Source: Streptomyces griseoflavus (GTDB lineage Bacteria > Actinomycetota > Actinomycetes > Streptomycetales > Streptomycetaceae). Taken from it: a stretch of 64,000 nucleotides of DNA. The stretch covers positions 169,916 to 233,915 of the forward strand of contig NZ_BMUC01000011.1 of the NCBI RefSeq assembly GCF_014649995.1. The letters are read 5' to 3'. Every line of letters begins with the position of its first letter. The first letter of the stretch is position 1. Positions 42,786 to 52,295 of this stretch are shown in pieces. The position numbers were made by a program, and so were the translations under genes. Under the pieces are notes generated by a model that saw only the letters and a list, made by a program, of their open reading frames with translations, was not told the origin of the DNA and searched no databases.

Positions 42786-43127
42786 CGGATCTCCTCTTCG
42801 CGGTGCTCGTTCACCGCCCGCCCCGTCACGGGTCGCGGAGGGGGCGGGCCTTGACAGCCGCGGCCGGGTACCCGCCCGGGGCGAGGACACACGGAGAAGC
42901 GGGCGAGGGCGCACGAGGAGGGAGGGGAGAGGGCTCGCGGCGCGACGGCGCGGGGAGCGAAGGGCGGGGAGCGAAGGGCGGGGGGCGCGACCGGTCCCCC
43001 GTTCCGGTCGTGCCCCCGCCGTGGCTCGAAACTAAACGGAACGGAGCGTGCCTGTGTACCGCACCGGTGCCCGCTGCGGCCGCCGGAGGGCTCATCCGTG
43101 CACAACCGAGTCCGGAAACACCCTTTT
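42786..43127. other. Upstream region of the small stress-type gene
   Basis: These 342 bp separate the PucR regulator gene from the small gene on the same strand. Apart from the SigB-like promoter at 42868-42892 and GC-rich repeats GGAGCGAAGGGCG (two adjacent copies near 42954-42980), I see nothing that can be named. Confidence 0.45.
42868..42892 (-). promoter_or_regulatory. SigB-like promoter of the small stress-type gene
   Basis: On the minus strand GTGT (42892-42889), a 15-nt spacer and GGGTAC (42873-42868) match GNNT-N14-16-GGGTAC/T, leaving a leader of about 75 nt to ATG 42785. Confidence 0.45.
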
Positions 43128-44618
43128 TCACCCCGCTGTGAGCACCGGCTGTTCCAGATCGCCCACCGCGAGGTGGGCCAGCACGACCTCGTAGAGGCCG
43201 GTTCCGGCGGCCAGCAGCTGGCGTTCCAGGACCGGTTCGGCGCTGCGCACGTGCTCGCGGACGGTCTGGGGGTGGACACCCAGACTCTGCGCCGCCCGTT
43301 CGGCGTTGCCGCCGGAGGCTATCCAGGCGCGCAGGGTGCGGCGCACGTTGCGGGCGTCGCGGTCCAGCCGCCCCAGCAGTTCCCGCGCCCAGGCGCCGAC
43401 GGCGGGGCCGGACAGCAGGCCGGAGAGTCCGGGTGAGGGCGCGCCCCGGTCGGGGCCCGTCTGTCCGTCGAGGAGGTTGATCTGGGTGTGGAGTGCCAGA
43501 TGGACGACGGCGCGGGTGGTGAGGTCGTCGAAGTCGGCGCCGAGCATGGCCTCGACGCGCTCCATGCGGGCCCGCACCGTGTTGCGGCTGACGCCGAGGA
43601 TCTTGGCGGTGTTGACCGCGGTGAACTCCAGCCCCAGCCGGGTGGTGGCGAGGAGTTCGGCGCGCGTGTGGTGCGGGAGCGTGTCCAGTGGCCGCAGCAC
43701 CCGGCCCGTCCAGCCGCGCAGGACGGCGGGGTCCATCAGCCGCTCGGGATGGGTGCGTTCGGCGTACACCGCTGTCTTGTCGGCGCGGAAGCGCGCCACC
43801 GCGAGCGCGCTGACGGCCTGTCCGTAGGCGGTGGCGGTACGGGCGAGGCTCTGCCACACGCTGCCGCCGAGGAACGTGTCGGGGTGCCGCCCGACCAGCG
43901 CCCGCAGCTCGGACGCCGTGCTCTCGCGGGGGCTGACGACGATGACGTGCCCGTCCATGGCGGGGCACCGCACGACCAGCGCCTCGTCCCGCGTGTCGTC
44001 GAGGCACTCCGCCACCAGCCGTTCGCGCCGCTCGGGCGCGGACTCGACGACGTACACGCACGCCGTGTCGGCGTCCAGCAGGCCCGGCCAGAGCCCGGCC
44101 GCGACGCGGCGGGCGGCCACGGCGTCCTCCACCATGAGCAGTTGCAGGATCGCCAGCCGCAGATCGGCGGTGGCCCGCTGGAGCCGGTGCCCGGCCGCGG
44201 TGGTCTCGTGGGCGGCCAGCAGGAGTTCGATCACCTGGGCGGTGTGCGTGACGACGTCGGCGGCGTGCCGGTCGAAGGGGGTCTCGCGGGAGACGGCCAG
44301 CACGCAGGTGCCCGACGGACGGCCGATCCGCACCAGGCGCTGGTGGCGCCCCTCCCCCTCCCAGGCGGCGGAGGCGATGCGGCCGGAGCCCAGGTCGGCG
44401 ACGAGCGACTCCTCCAGCCGCAGCCGGGTGCCGGCGAGGACCGTGCCGTCGCCGTCCTGGAGGGTCACCTCCGCCCGCACGGTCGCGGCCAGCCAGTCGA
44501 CCACCCTGCGGGCGTCCCGCCCGGCCGGCCGCAGATGCCCGAGCAGTTCCCGCGCCCAGCCGGAGGGCTCCCCGGCCGCTCCCGGCGTCCGCCGGATCCC
44601 GTCCCCACGGCCTGCCAC
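43128..44618 (-). CDS. PucR/CdaR-type helix-turn-helix regulator
   Basis: The 496-aa protein has a GAF/PucR-like sensory N-terminal part (residues ~20-200), then a PucR C-terminal HTH: AVNTAKILGVSRNTVRARMERVEAMLG. A second HTH of the same kind lies at the C-terminus (ERAAQSLGVHPQTVREHVRSAEPVLERQL), so two HTH units are present. Related factors respond to metabolites. GTG 44618 is chosen because AGAGGA lies 8 nt upstream; the longer reading start at 44654 has none. Confidence 0.85.
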   Translation of the reverse strand: MAGRGDGIRRTPGAAGEPSGWARELLGHLRPAGRDARRVVDWLAATVRAEVTLQDGDGTVLAGTRLRLEESLVADLGSGRIASAAWEGEGRHQRLVRIGRPSGTCVLAVSRETPFDRHAADVVTHTAQVIELLLAAHETTAAGHRLQRATADLRLAILQLLMVEDAVAARRVAAGLWPGLLDADTACVYVVESAPERRERLVAECLDDTRDEALVVRCPAMDGHVIVVSPRESTASELRALVGRHPDTFLGGSVWQSLARTATAYGQAVSALAVARFRADKTAVYAERTHPERLMDPAVLRGWTGRVLRPLDTLPHHTRAELLATTRLGLEFTAVNTAKILGVSRNTVRARMERVEAMLGADFDDLTTRAVVHLALHTQINLLDGQTGPDRGAPSPGLSGLLSGPAVGAWARELLGRLDRDARNVRRTLRAWIASGGNAERAAQSLGVHPQTVREHVRSAEPVLERQLLAAGTGLYEVVLAHLAVGDLEQPVLTAG

Positions 44619-44777
44619 CTCGGTGTTCCTCTCGTCTCCTCGCCGCCTCGGCATAGGCGGGGGACGTTACCCCACCCGTGCGCGCGGCTCATCCCGGCGC
44701 GGCGGGGCGTCCGGGCCCGGGCGGCGCCACGGACCCGTGTGCGCGGTGCTCCCGCGCGGGCGGCATAAGCTCGGTGA

Positions 44778-45398
44778 ATGGCGAAGTACTTCGACGTGCA
44801 CCCCGACAACCCCCAGTCCCGCACCATCGGCCAGGTCGCCGACAGCATCCGCTCCGGCGCCCTGGTCGCCTATCCCACGGACTCCTGCTACGCGCTCGGC
44901 TGCCGGCTGGGCAGCCGGGACGGCATCGACCGGATCCGCTCCATCCGCAAGCTGGACGACCGGCACCACTTCACCCTGGTGTGCCGGGACTTCGCGCAGC
45001 TCGGTCAGTTCGTACGGATCGACAACGACGTGTTCCGCGCGGTCAAGGCGTCGACCCCGGGCAGCTACACCTTCATCCTGCCCGCGACGAAGGAGGTGCC
45101 GCGCATGCTCCAGCACCCCAAGAAGAAGACCGTCGGCGTGCGCATCCCCGACCATGTCGTCACCCAGGCGCTGCTGGCCGAACTCGGTGAGCCGCTGCTG
45201 TCCAGCACGCTGCTGCTGCCCGGCGAGGACGAGCCGATGACCCAGGGATGGGAGATCAAGGACCGGCTCGACCACCAGGTGGACGCGGTGCTCGACTCCG
45301 GCGACTGCGGCACCGAACCCACCACGGTGATCGACTTCTCCGGCGGCGAGGCGGAGATCGTACGCAGGGGCGCGGGCGACGTCTCGCGGTTCGAGTGA
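44778..45398 (+). CDS. YciO-type Sua5/YrdC domain protein
   Basis: The 206-aa protein is a YrdC-fold protein of the YciO branch: GALVAYPTDSCYALGC, the KxR-like SIRKLDDRHHFTLVC, TPGSYTFILPATKEVP and VGVRIPDHVV. The fold binds ATP and threonylcarbamoyl-AMP; whether the YciO group makes t6A in vivo is uncertain, and actinobacteria usually have a separate Sua5. The stop overlaps the start of the hydrolase gene (GTGA). Confidence 0.9.
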   Translation: MAKYFDVHPDNPQSRTIGQVADSIRSGALVAYPTDSCYALGCRLGSRDGIDRIRSIRKLDDRHHFTLVCRDFAQLGQFVRIDNDVFRAVKASTPGSYTFILPATKEVPRMLQHPKKKTVGVRIPDHVVTQALLAELGEPLLSSTLLLPGEDEPMTQGWEIKDRLDHQVDAVLDSGDCGTEPTTVIDFSGGEAEIVRRGAGDVSRFE

Positions 45399-46168
45399 CC
45401 CGGCGTCCGGCCGCGGGCGCCGTGGCGGGGACCGGCGTCGACGTCCCCACCGAGGACGGGACGGCCGACGCCTACCTGACCCGTCCCGCCGACGGGGCTC
45501 CCCGGCCCGCGGTGCTGTTCTACATGGACGCCTTCGGCCTGCGTCCGGCGCTGCGGGCGATGGCCGACCGGCTGGCGGCGGCCGGCTACACCGTCCTGGT
45601 GCCGAACGTGCTCTACCGGCGCGGTCCCGCCCCCGTGGCCGAGCTGCCCGCGTTCATCGACGACGCGGCGCGGGGCCGGCTGCTGCGGCGCCTGATGCCG
45701 GTGATGCGGCAGCTCACGCCCGAGCGGGCGGAGCGTGACGCGGGATCGTATCTGCGATGGCTGGCCGGCTGCCCGGCGGCGGCCGACGGCCCGGTAGCGG
45801 TGACCGGCTACTGCATGGGTGCGGCGCTGTCCCTGCGCACCGCCGCCGCCCATCCGGAGCGGGTGGCCGCCGCGGCCGGGTTCCACGGGGGCCGGCTGGC
45901 GTCGGACGCGCCGGACAGCCCCCACCTCCTCGCCGGCCGGATCACCGCCGAGCTGTTCTTCGGGCACGCCGACCGGGACCCGTCGCTGCCCCCGGAGCAG
46001 ATCGAGCGCCTGGAACGGGCCCTGACGGACGCCGGGGTCCGGCACCGCTGCGAGGTGTACCCCGGCGCGGGGCACGGCTTCACCCAGTCCGACACGGCCG
46101 CCTACGACGAGGAGGCGGACGAACGCCACTGGGCGGCGCTGCTCGGTCTGCTGGAGCGCACCTTCTGA
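45395..46168 (+). CDS. Dienelactone hydrolase family protein
   Basis: The 257-aa alpha/beta hydrolase has a cysteine nucleophile in GYCMGAALSLRTAAAHPER (G-x-C-x-G), the Asp region FFGHADRDPSLP and the His in PGAGHGFTQ, the triad of dienelactone hydrolases. Its natural substrate is unknown. The GTG start overlaps the YciO stop, so the two are co-translated. Confidence 0.9.
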   Translation: MTRRPAAGAVAGTGVDVPTEDGTADAYLTRPADGAPRPAVLFYMDAFGLRPALRAMADRLAAAGYTVLVPNVLYRRGPAPVAELPAFIDDAARGRLLRRLMPVMRQLTPERAERDAGSYLRWLAGCPAAADGPVAVTGYCMGAALSLRTAAAHPERVAAAAGFHGGRLASDAPDSPHLLAGRITAELFFGHADRDPSLPPEQIERLERALTDAGVRHRCEVYPGAGHGFTQSDTAAYDEEADERHWAALLGLLERTF

Positions 46169-46307
46169 CCCGCCCGGGGATGTGCCCGGGCGGACGGCGG
46201 TGCCCCGCACGGCGGACGCGGCACCCCTCGCGTTCTCCTTCCTCGACACGGCCGCTCACGGCGGGGGTTCGCCGCCCCCGCCGGGGCACCCGGTCAACGG
46301 CCCCTCC

Positions 46308-46329
46308 GTGCACCGTTGTTACGGTGCAC
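46308..46329. promoter_or_regulatory. Perfect palindrome abutting a GTG start
   Basis: GTGCACCG (46308-46315) and CGGTGCAC (46322-46329) form a perfect 8-bp inverted repeat around TTGTTA, ending 2 nt before the GTG start of the metallophosphoesterase. It may be an operator over the promoter of a leaderless mRNA, or an RNA hairpin covering the start. Confidence 0.45.
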
Positions 46330-46331
46330 CG

Positions 46332-47840
46332 GTGTCCGACTCTTCACGCGATACCTCCGAGGGTGCCGGCTGGGGCGCCGCCGAACACGGCGCGTACCGG
46401 CGGCTGATGCCGCACAGGGCCGGCAGCAGGATCTCCTGGCTCGATCCGAGAACGCTGTGGGCGGCCCGCAACGGCGTCCTGGCCACGCTGTTCGGGGACC
46501 CCACGGGAGAGGTCCGCGCCCGCTGGGTGGCCCAGCGGGCGGCGGCCGGCGCCCCGGCCGACAAGGTGATCCGGCGCGAGGACCCGGACCGCTTCTCGTT
46601 CCTGGTGATCGGCGACACCGGGGAGGGCGGCGAGCCCCAGTACGCGGTCGTGCCGGGCCTGTTGAACGTGGGGCGGGGCACCGCCTTCGCCGTGCTCGCC
46701 AGCGACGTGATCTATCCGGTGGGCAGCGCCGACGACTACGGCCCCAAGTTCTTCCGCCCGTACCGGGACTACCGGGCCCCGATCTACGCGATCCCCGGAA
46801 ACCACGACTGGTACGAGGACCTGGGCGGCTTCATGCGCGTCTTCTGCGACGACGCCCCGCCGCTGCCGCCCGGGCCGGCGCCGCGCCCCCTCACCCGGGC
46901 CTGGCTGCGCGGCCTGCTGTGGCACCGGCCGCGCCCCGGGGACGGCGGGGAGCTCGACGAGGCGCGCGGGCTGCGCTCCGGGCCGGAGCAGAGGGCGGTG
47001 CAGCCGGGACCGTACTGGGCGATCGACGCCGGCCCGGTGCGTATCGTCGGCATCGACACCGGGCTGCTGGGCACCCTCGACGCCGAGCAGGGCGCCTGGC
47101 TGCGGGAGGTGTCCCGGGGGCCGCGCCCGAAGATCCTGGTCACCGGTTCGCCGCTGTACGTCGACGGCAAGCACCGGCCGTGTCCGATCGAGGGCGGCGG
47201 AACCGTCGACGCCGTCGTCCGCGATCCCGCCCACCACTACGTGGCCGCGATAGGCGGCGACATCCACAACTACCAGCGCTACCCGGTGCGTCTGGAGGAC
47301 GGCCGCACCCTGCAGTACGTGGTGGCGGGCGGCTCGGGCGCGTTCACCCACGCCACCCACACCATCCCCCGGGTCGACGTCGCCGGGGTCACCGAGCGGG
47401 ACTTCCGCTGCTACCCGCTGCGCGGCGACTCCCTCGCCTTCTACAGCGCCCTCTACGGACGGCGGCTGCGGCTGCGGCGCCTCTTCGCCCTCACCGACGC
47501 CGAGGCGATGGCCGTGATCGCCGAGCGCCTCGGCATCGGCCCGACCCGTGCGCCGGGCCCCGCGCCCCGGGTGACCCGCCGGATGCGGCTGGTGGCGGGT
47601 CTGCTGGGCACCGGCCGCCGCCCGGACCGGGGCAAGCGGCTGCGGCTGCCGGTGCGCAAGGCCTACACGTCGCTCTTCTCACCGGGTTCGGCGACGTACA
47701 GCCCGCCGTTCTTCAAGAGCTTCCTGCGCCTGGACGTGAGCCCGGAGGCGGTCCGGCTGCGCTGCCACGCGGCCACCGGACTGCTCGCGCAGGAGGTCGC
47801 CCCGCCCGTCGAGGACGAGGTGACCATCCCGCTGACGTGA
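46332..47840 (+). CDS. Metallophosphoesterase
   Basis: The 502-aa protein has calcineurin-like motifs: FLVIGDTGEGGEPQ (metal-binding D), PGNHDWYEDLGGF, then GGDIHNYQRYPV with the C-terminal metal histidines, about 180 residues apart. A C-terminal domain of about 130 residues (RMRLVAGLLGTGRRPDRGKRL, SLFSPGSATYSPPFFKSFLRLDV) has no known match. No signal peptide is seen. The GTG start lacks a Shine-Dalgarno site and is preceded by a palindrome. Confidence 0.87.
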   Translation: MSDSSRDTSEGAGWGAAEHGAYRRLMPHRAGSRISWLDPRTLWAARNGVLATLFGDPTGEVRARWVAQRAAAGAPADKVIRREDPDRFSFLVIGDTGEGGEPQYAVVPGLLNVGRGTAFAVLASDVIYPVGSADDYGPKFFRPYRDYRAPIYAIPGNHDWYEDLGGFMRVFCDDAPPLPPGPAPRPLTRAWLRGLLWHRPRPGDGGELDEARGLRSGPEQRAVQPGPYWAIDAGPVRIVGIDTGLLGTLDAEQGAWLREVSRGPRPKILVTGSPLYVDGKHRPCPIEGGGTVDAVVRDPAHHYVAAIGGDIHNYQRYPVRLEDGRTLQYVVAGGSGAFTHATHTIPRVDVAGVTERDFRCYPLRGDSLAFYSALYGRRLRLRRLFALTDAEAMAVIAERLGIGPTRAPGPAPRVTRRMRLVAGLLGTGRRPDRGKRLRLPVRKAYTSLFSPGSATYSPPFFKSFLRLDVSPEAVRLRCHAATGLLAQEVAPPVEDEVTIPLT

Positions 47841-47851
47841 GCGCGGGCCCG

Positions 47852-48826
47852 CTACCAGCGGCCGGGCGCGGTCCCGGTGAGGGCCGTGGACGGCCGGCCG
47901 TCCACGCCCACGGGGACGTCACCGGTGAGCATCACGCGGTGCATGATCCTCGGGTGGCCGAGGTGGGCCGTGTCGCCCGGCGCCAGATGGATGGTGGCCC
48001 GGTTGTCCCAGAACGCCACGGTGCCCGGCTCCCACCGCAGACGCACCGTGTACTCGGGGCGGGTGGCCTGTTCGAGGAGCATCTCCAGGACGGCCGCGCT
48101 CTCGGGGCGGGACAGCCCGGTGATCTGCTCGACGTAGTAGCCGTTGACGAACAGCACCCGCTCCCCGGTCTCCGGGTGGACGCGCACCAGGGGGTGCTCG
48201 GAGGCGGTCTGCCGGTCCAGCAGATGGCGCACGTAGGCGTCGTCACCGGGGCGGGGCTGGTAGCCGACCCCGAGCCGGTGCTCGGCGCGCAGCCGGTCGG
48301 CGAACTCGCGCAGCGGAGCGGACAGTCCGGCGTAGGCGGCGGCGAGGTTCGACCAGGTGGTGTCGCCCCCGTGGGGCGGGACGGTCTCGGCGCGCAGGAT
48401 CGTCGCGGCCGGCGGGTCGACGCGGGCGCCGTGGTCGCAGTGCCAGCCGCGCAGCAGGGTGTGGCGGCGCCGCCGCAGCCATTCCTCGTGCTCCATGCCG
48501 AACCGTCCGCCCAGCTCCAGCCGGTCGGCGGTCGTCTCGACCTCGGGGAAGTCCGGCGGGGAGGCCTTCCCGCGACGGGGCAGCACGACCGGCTCGCCGA
48601 ACCGGCGGGCCAGTGCCACGTGGGCGGCGTGGTCGAGTCGCTGACCGCGGAAGAACACCACCTTCCAGCGCAGCAGCGCCGCCCTGATCCCGGCGACCAC
48701 CTCCTCGTCGAGGTTCCCGGCGAGGTCGACGCCGGTGATGTCCGCCCCGATGTGCCCGGCGGCGGGACGCACCTCCATGGGCCCGGTCCGTGCCCCGTCC
48801 GCCGCGCCGCCCCTGTCCGTCGTCAT
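47852..48826 (-). CDS. TauD/TfdA-type Fe(II)/2-oxoglutarate dioxygenase
   Basis: The 324-aa protein has the facial triad H-x-D in RGWHCDHGARVD and the distal His in PRIMHRVMLTGD, the 2-oxoglutarate-binding Arg following it, and the N-terminal PAAGHIGADITGVDL that is typical of TauD. It hydroxylates or desulfonates an organic acid; the substrate is not known. GGAGAGGG precedes the ATG. The gene ends 11 bp from the convergent metallophosphoesterase. Confidence 0.92.
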   Translation of the reverse strand: MTTDRGGAADGARTGPMEVRPAAGHIGADITGVDLAGNLDEEVVAGIRAALLRWKVVFFRGQRLDHAAHVALARRFGEPVVLPRRGKASPPDFPEVETTADRLELGGRFGMEHEEWLRRRRHTLLRGWHCDHGARVDPPAATILRAETVPPHGGDTTWSNLAAAYAGLSAPLREFADRLRAEHRLGVGYQPRPGDDAYVRHLLDRQTASEHPLVRVHPETGERVLFVNGYYVEQITGLSRPESAAVLEMLLEQATRPEYTVRLRWEPGTVAFWDNRATIHLAPGDTAHLGHPRIMHRVMLTGDVPVGVDGRPSTALTGTAPGRW

Positions 48827-49007
48827 GCTCGCCCTCTCCGTCGGTGGCCCCGCCGGCCCGGTACGGACCGGCTCCCGGGAAGATCGTGGCAGCGGAGCGC
48901 GGGCCTGGCGACAGGGCCTCCCGCGCGCCGGGACCCGCTCCGTTTGATCACCGCCCCCGTCGTCCCCGACGCTGGGAGGACGACACCGTCAACGGGAAGG
49001 CCCCCTC

Positions 49008-49838
49008 GTGATCAGCATTCCGAGCCACACCCTCAACGACGGCACCACCGTCCCGGCCCTGGGCCTGGGCACCTGGCCGATGGACGACGCAGAGGCGGAG
49101 CGGGCGGTCGGAACGGCCCTGGAGACGGGGTACCGCCTGGTGGACACGGCGACGAACTACCGCAACGAGACCGGTGTCGGCCGTGCCGTGGCCGCCTCCG
49201 GGGTGCCCCGTGAGGAGATCGTCGTGACGACGAAGCTCCCGGGCCGGCACCACGGCTACGAGGAGACCCTCGCGTCCTTCGAGGAGTCCCGGGCCCGGCT
49301 CGGCCTGGAGTACGTCGACCTCTATCTCATCCACTGGCCGCTCCCCCGCGTCGACAGGTACGTCGACTCCTGGAGGGCCATGATCAAGCTGCGCGAGGAC
49401 GGGCTGGTCAGGTCGGTCGGCGTCTCCAACTTCACGCCCGCCCACATCGAGCGGCTGGAGGAGGAGACCGGGGTGCTGCCCTCGGTCAACCAGATCGAGC
49501 TGCACCCCTTCTTCCCCCAGGAGGAGCTGCGTTCCCACCACGCGGACAAGGGCGTGCTCGTCGAGAGCTGGAGCCCGCTGGGCCGTGGCTCGCGGCTGCT
49601 GGACGACCTCGCCGTCGCCACCGTCGCCGAGGCGCACGGCGTCACCCCGGCCCAGGCGGTCCTGCGCTGGCACGTCCAGCTGGGCGTACTGCCGGTCCCC
49701 AAGTCGTCCGATCCCGCGCGGCAGCGCGCCAACCTCGACGTGTTCGGCTTTGAACTGGATGCCGCCCAGATGCGGACGATCTCCGGACGCGCGCACCGGC
49801 GCATCGGCGGCGACCCGGAGGTGCACGAGGAGTTCTGA
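49008..49838 (+). CDS. Aldo/keto reductase
   Basis: The 276-aa protein is an AKR of the 2,5-diketo-gluconate reductase type: GLGTWPMDDAEAERAV, the tetrad Asp and Tyr in GYRLVDTATNYRNETGVG, Lys in TTKLPGRHHGY, His in LIHWPLP, and the NADPH-binding VPKSSDPARQRANLDVF. It reduces aldehydes or ketones with NADPH. GGAAGG precedes the GTG start. Confidence 0.94.
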   Translation: MISIPSHTLNDGTTVPALGLGTWPMDDAEAERAVGTALETGYRLVDTATNYRNETGVGRAVAASGVPREEIVVTTKLPGRHHGYEETLASFEESRARLGLEYVDLYLIHWPLPRVDRYVDSWRAMIKLREDGLVRSVGVSNFTPAHIERLEEETGVLPSVNQIELHPFFPQEELRSHHADKGVLVESWSPLGRGSRLLDDLAVATVAEAHGVTPAQAVLRWHVQLGVLPVPKSSDPARQRANLDVFGFELDAAQMRTISGRAHRRIGGDPEVHEEF

Positions 49839-49846
49839 GCGGGTGA

Positions 49847-49891
49847 CCGGCGCCCCGCGCCGTCGTGCGGAACCACGGCGCGGGGCACCGG
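49847..49891. terminator. Bidirectional terminator
   Basis: A 17-bp stem with one mismatch (49847-49863 with 49875-49891) stands between the convergent reductase and phosphatase genes. Confidence 0.65.
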
Positions 49892-49898
49892 CGGCGGA

Positions 49899-52235
49899 TC
49901 AGCGGCGTGGCAGCGGCTGTTCCGCCCAGATCGTCTTGCCGTGGTCGGTCTGCCTGCTGCCCCAGCGCTGGGTGAGCTGGGCCACCAGCAGCAGTCCGCG
50001 GCCGCCCTCGTCGTAGACGTGCGCGCGGCGCAGATGCGGCGAGGTCGAACTGGCGTCGGAGACCTCGCAGATGAGGGTACGGTCGCGGATCAGCCGCAGC
50101 TGGACGGGGGGCACCCCGTACCGGATGGCGTTGGTGACCAGTTCGCTGACGACCAGCTCGGTCACGAAGGCGATCTCGTCCAGTTCCCAGGCGCTCAGCA
50201 TGGCGGAGGTCCACTCACGGACGGCGGCCACCTCCTCGGGGTCGGGCCGCACCTCCCGGGTGGCCACCCGGTCGGCGCCGAGGGCCCGGGTGCGGGCCAG
50301 CAGCAGGGCCACGTCGTCGTCGGGTTCCTCCGGCAGCACGGCCTTCAGCACGCTGTCGCACAGGGCGTCCAGCGAGTCGGCGGGCGCCGTCAGGGCCCGG
50401 CGCAGCTCCTCGGTGGCGTGGTCGAGGTCGCGGTGCCCCATCAGGCCGTCGGTGTAGAGGGCGACGACGGAGCCCTCGGGCAGCCGGAGCTCCGTCGCCT
50501 CGAACGGCAGCCCGCCGACGCCGAGCGGAGGACCCGTGTTCACGGGCAGGAGCCGGCTCGTCCCGTCGGGCAGCACCACGGCGGGCGGCGGATGTCCGGC
50601 GGCCGCCACGGTCAGGAGCCGGGACACCGGGTCGTAGACGGCGTAGAGGCAGGTGGCTCCCAGCTCGGCGACGTCCTCGCCGCTCTCGTCGGTGGCGAGG
50701 TGGAGGACCAGGTCGTCCAGGTGGGTGAGGAGTTCGTCGGGCGGGAGGTCCACGTCGGCGAGCGTGCGCACGGCGGTGAACAGCCGCCCCATGGCCGCGG
50801 TGGAGGGGATGCCGTGACCGACGACGTCGCCCACGACCAGGCCCACCCGGCTGCCGGCCAGCGGGATGACGTCGAACCAGTCACCGCCGATGCCGGCCGC
50901 CGACGCGGAGGGCAGGTAGCGGTGGGCGACCTCGACGGCGGCCTGGCCGGGAAGCCCCTTCGGCAGCAGGCTGCGCTGGAGCGCCAGCGCGGTGGTGCGC
51001 TCGCGGACGAAACGGCGGGCGTTGTCGACGCAGACGGCGGCCCGGCTGGCGAGTTCCTCGGCGAGGAGGGTGTCGTCGGCGGTGTAGGCGTCGGGGTGGG
51101 TGGTGCGCGCGGCGACCACGACGCCGAGCGTCGTCCCGCGGGCACGCAGCGGCACGCTCAGCAGCGAGTGGGTGTCGGCGGGGACCGTGGGGCCCTCCTC
51201 CCGCGGGGAGGTGCCCCGGCCGCTCAGCCACCGGTCGAAGTCAGGATCGCCGGCGCCCCGGAGGACCGCCCGGCCCTCCCGCAGGTCCCGTGCGGGAACC
51301 GAGTCGGCCAGGTGTCCGTCGATCTCGCCGATGCGGACGGCCGACTCGGGTGTTCCCTCGGTGGCCGAGCGGTGCGCCACGCGGCGCAGCGGGAAGCCGT
51401 CCGGCCGGCGGTCCGGCGGTCCGCCCGTCGCGATGACCTCGTCGAGCAGGTCGACGGCGGCGAAGTCGGCGAATCCCGGCGCCAGGATCTCCACGAGTTC
51501 CTCCGCGGTGCGCACCACGTCCAGGGTGGTGCCGATCCGTGCGGCGGCCTCGTTCAGCATCACCAGGCGTTCTCGGGCGCGGAGCTGGGTGTTGCTGTCG
51601 AGCGCCGCCACGGCGGTGCCGATGACCGTGCCGGAGGTGTCGCGGACCGGCCACATCTCGATGTGCCAGGCGTGCAGCCGGGTGCCGGTGGGAAGCCGGG
51701 TGAAGTCCTCCAGGTGCACGGGTTCACCCGTTTCGACGACCCGGCGGAGGTGTCTGCTGAAGCCGCGGCTGGCCTCGGACTCCCCCATGATGTCCAGATA
51801 GCCGCGTCCGACCAGGTCCGACTCGGGTGTGCCCAGCATCCGGCAGGCGACGTCGTTGACTCTCAGATAGCGCTGTTCGGTGTCCAGGAGTGACATCCCC
51901 AGGGGCGCCTGCCGGAGCACCAGCCCCGCCAGGGAGGCGTCCCCCGCTTCGGACGGCTCGACGGTGATCACGTGTCCGGCCGGTGCGCCCCGCGCGTCCA
52001 GCAGGGGCTGCGCGGCCAGTCGCAGCAGTACGGGGTGACCGTCGCGGTGGCGCACTTCGACGGTCCTCGGCGGCAGCGGCCCGGAGCCCGCGGGCACGTG
52101 CTCGGTGAGCAGTTCCCGCACGGGCCGCCCCACGGCGTCCTCGGCCGGGTGGCCGGTCAGGCGCCGGGCACCCTCGCTCCAGCAGGTCACGATGGAGCGG
52201 GTGTCGACGGTCACCGCGGCGGAGGCTTCCTCCAT
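49899..52235 (-). CDS. PAS-GAF-SpoIIE phosphatase with C-terminal HATPase
   Basis: The 778-aa protein combines two PAS domains (about residues 5-95 and 110-215; VNDVACRMLGTPESDLVG), a GAF domain (about 225-405), a PP2C-type SpoIIE phosphatase (about 420-640, with GGDWFDVIPL, VGDVVGHGIPS and LYTDGLMG), and an anti-sigma-like HATPase (about 650-778, N-box ELVTNAIRYG). Such proteins dephosphorylate STAS anti-anti-sigma factors and may bind them through the ATPase domain, linking a signal to sigma-factor release. No ribosome binding site of strength precedes ATG 52235. Confidence 0.92.
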   Translation of the reverse strand: MEEASAAVTVDTRSIVTCWSEGARRLTGHPAEDAVGRPVRELLTEHVPAGSGPLPPRTVEVRHRDGHPVLLRLAAQPLLDARGAPAGHVITVEPSEAGDASLAGLVLRQAPLGMSLLDTEQRYLRVNDVACRMLGTPESDLVGRGYLDIMGESEASRGFSRHLRRVVETGEPVHLEDFTRLPTGTRLHAWHIEMWPVRDTSGTVIGTAVAALDSNTQLRARERLVMLNEAAARIGTTLDVVRTAEELVEILAPGFADFAAVDLLDEVIATGGPPDRRPDGFPLRRVAHRSATEGTPESAVRIGEIDGHLADSVPARDLREGRAVLRGAGDPDFDRWLSGRGTSPREEGPTVPADTHSLLSVPLRARGTTLGVVVAARTTHPDAYTADDTLLAEELASRAAVCVDNARRFVRERTTALALQRSLLPKGLPGQAAVEVAHRYLPSASAAGIGGDWFDVIPLAGSRVGLVVGDVVGHGIPSTAAMGRLFTAVRTLADVDLPPDELLTHLDDLVLHLATDESGEDVAELGATCLYAVYDPVSRLLTVAAAGHPPPAVVLPDGTSRLLPVNTGPPLGVGGLPFEATELRLPEGSVVALYTDGLMGHRDLDHATEELRRALTAPADSLDALCDSVLKAVLPEEPDDDVALLLARTRALGADRVATREVRPDPEEVAAVREWTSAMLSAWELDEIAFVTELVVSELVTNAIRYGVPPVQLRLIRDRTLICEVSDASSTSPHLRRAHVYDEGGRGLLLVAQLTQRWGSRQTDHGKTIWAEQPLPRR

Positions 52236-52295
52236 TGGTCCAGCATCGACCCGGGGCCGCGCCCTCTCAACCGCGGCGGGGCACCCGGGGCCCTG

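Noticed and set aside
46316-49213. 965-codon plus-strand frame running across the metallophosphoesterase and dioxygenase genes
   Set aside because: It crosses two convergent genes with intact motifs and has repetitive R/G/P composition of a shadow frame.
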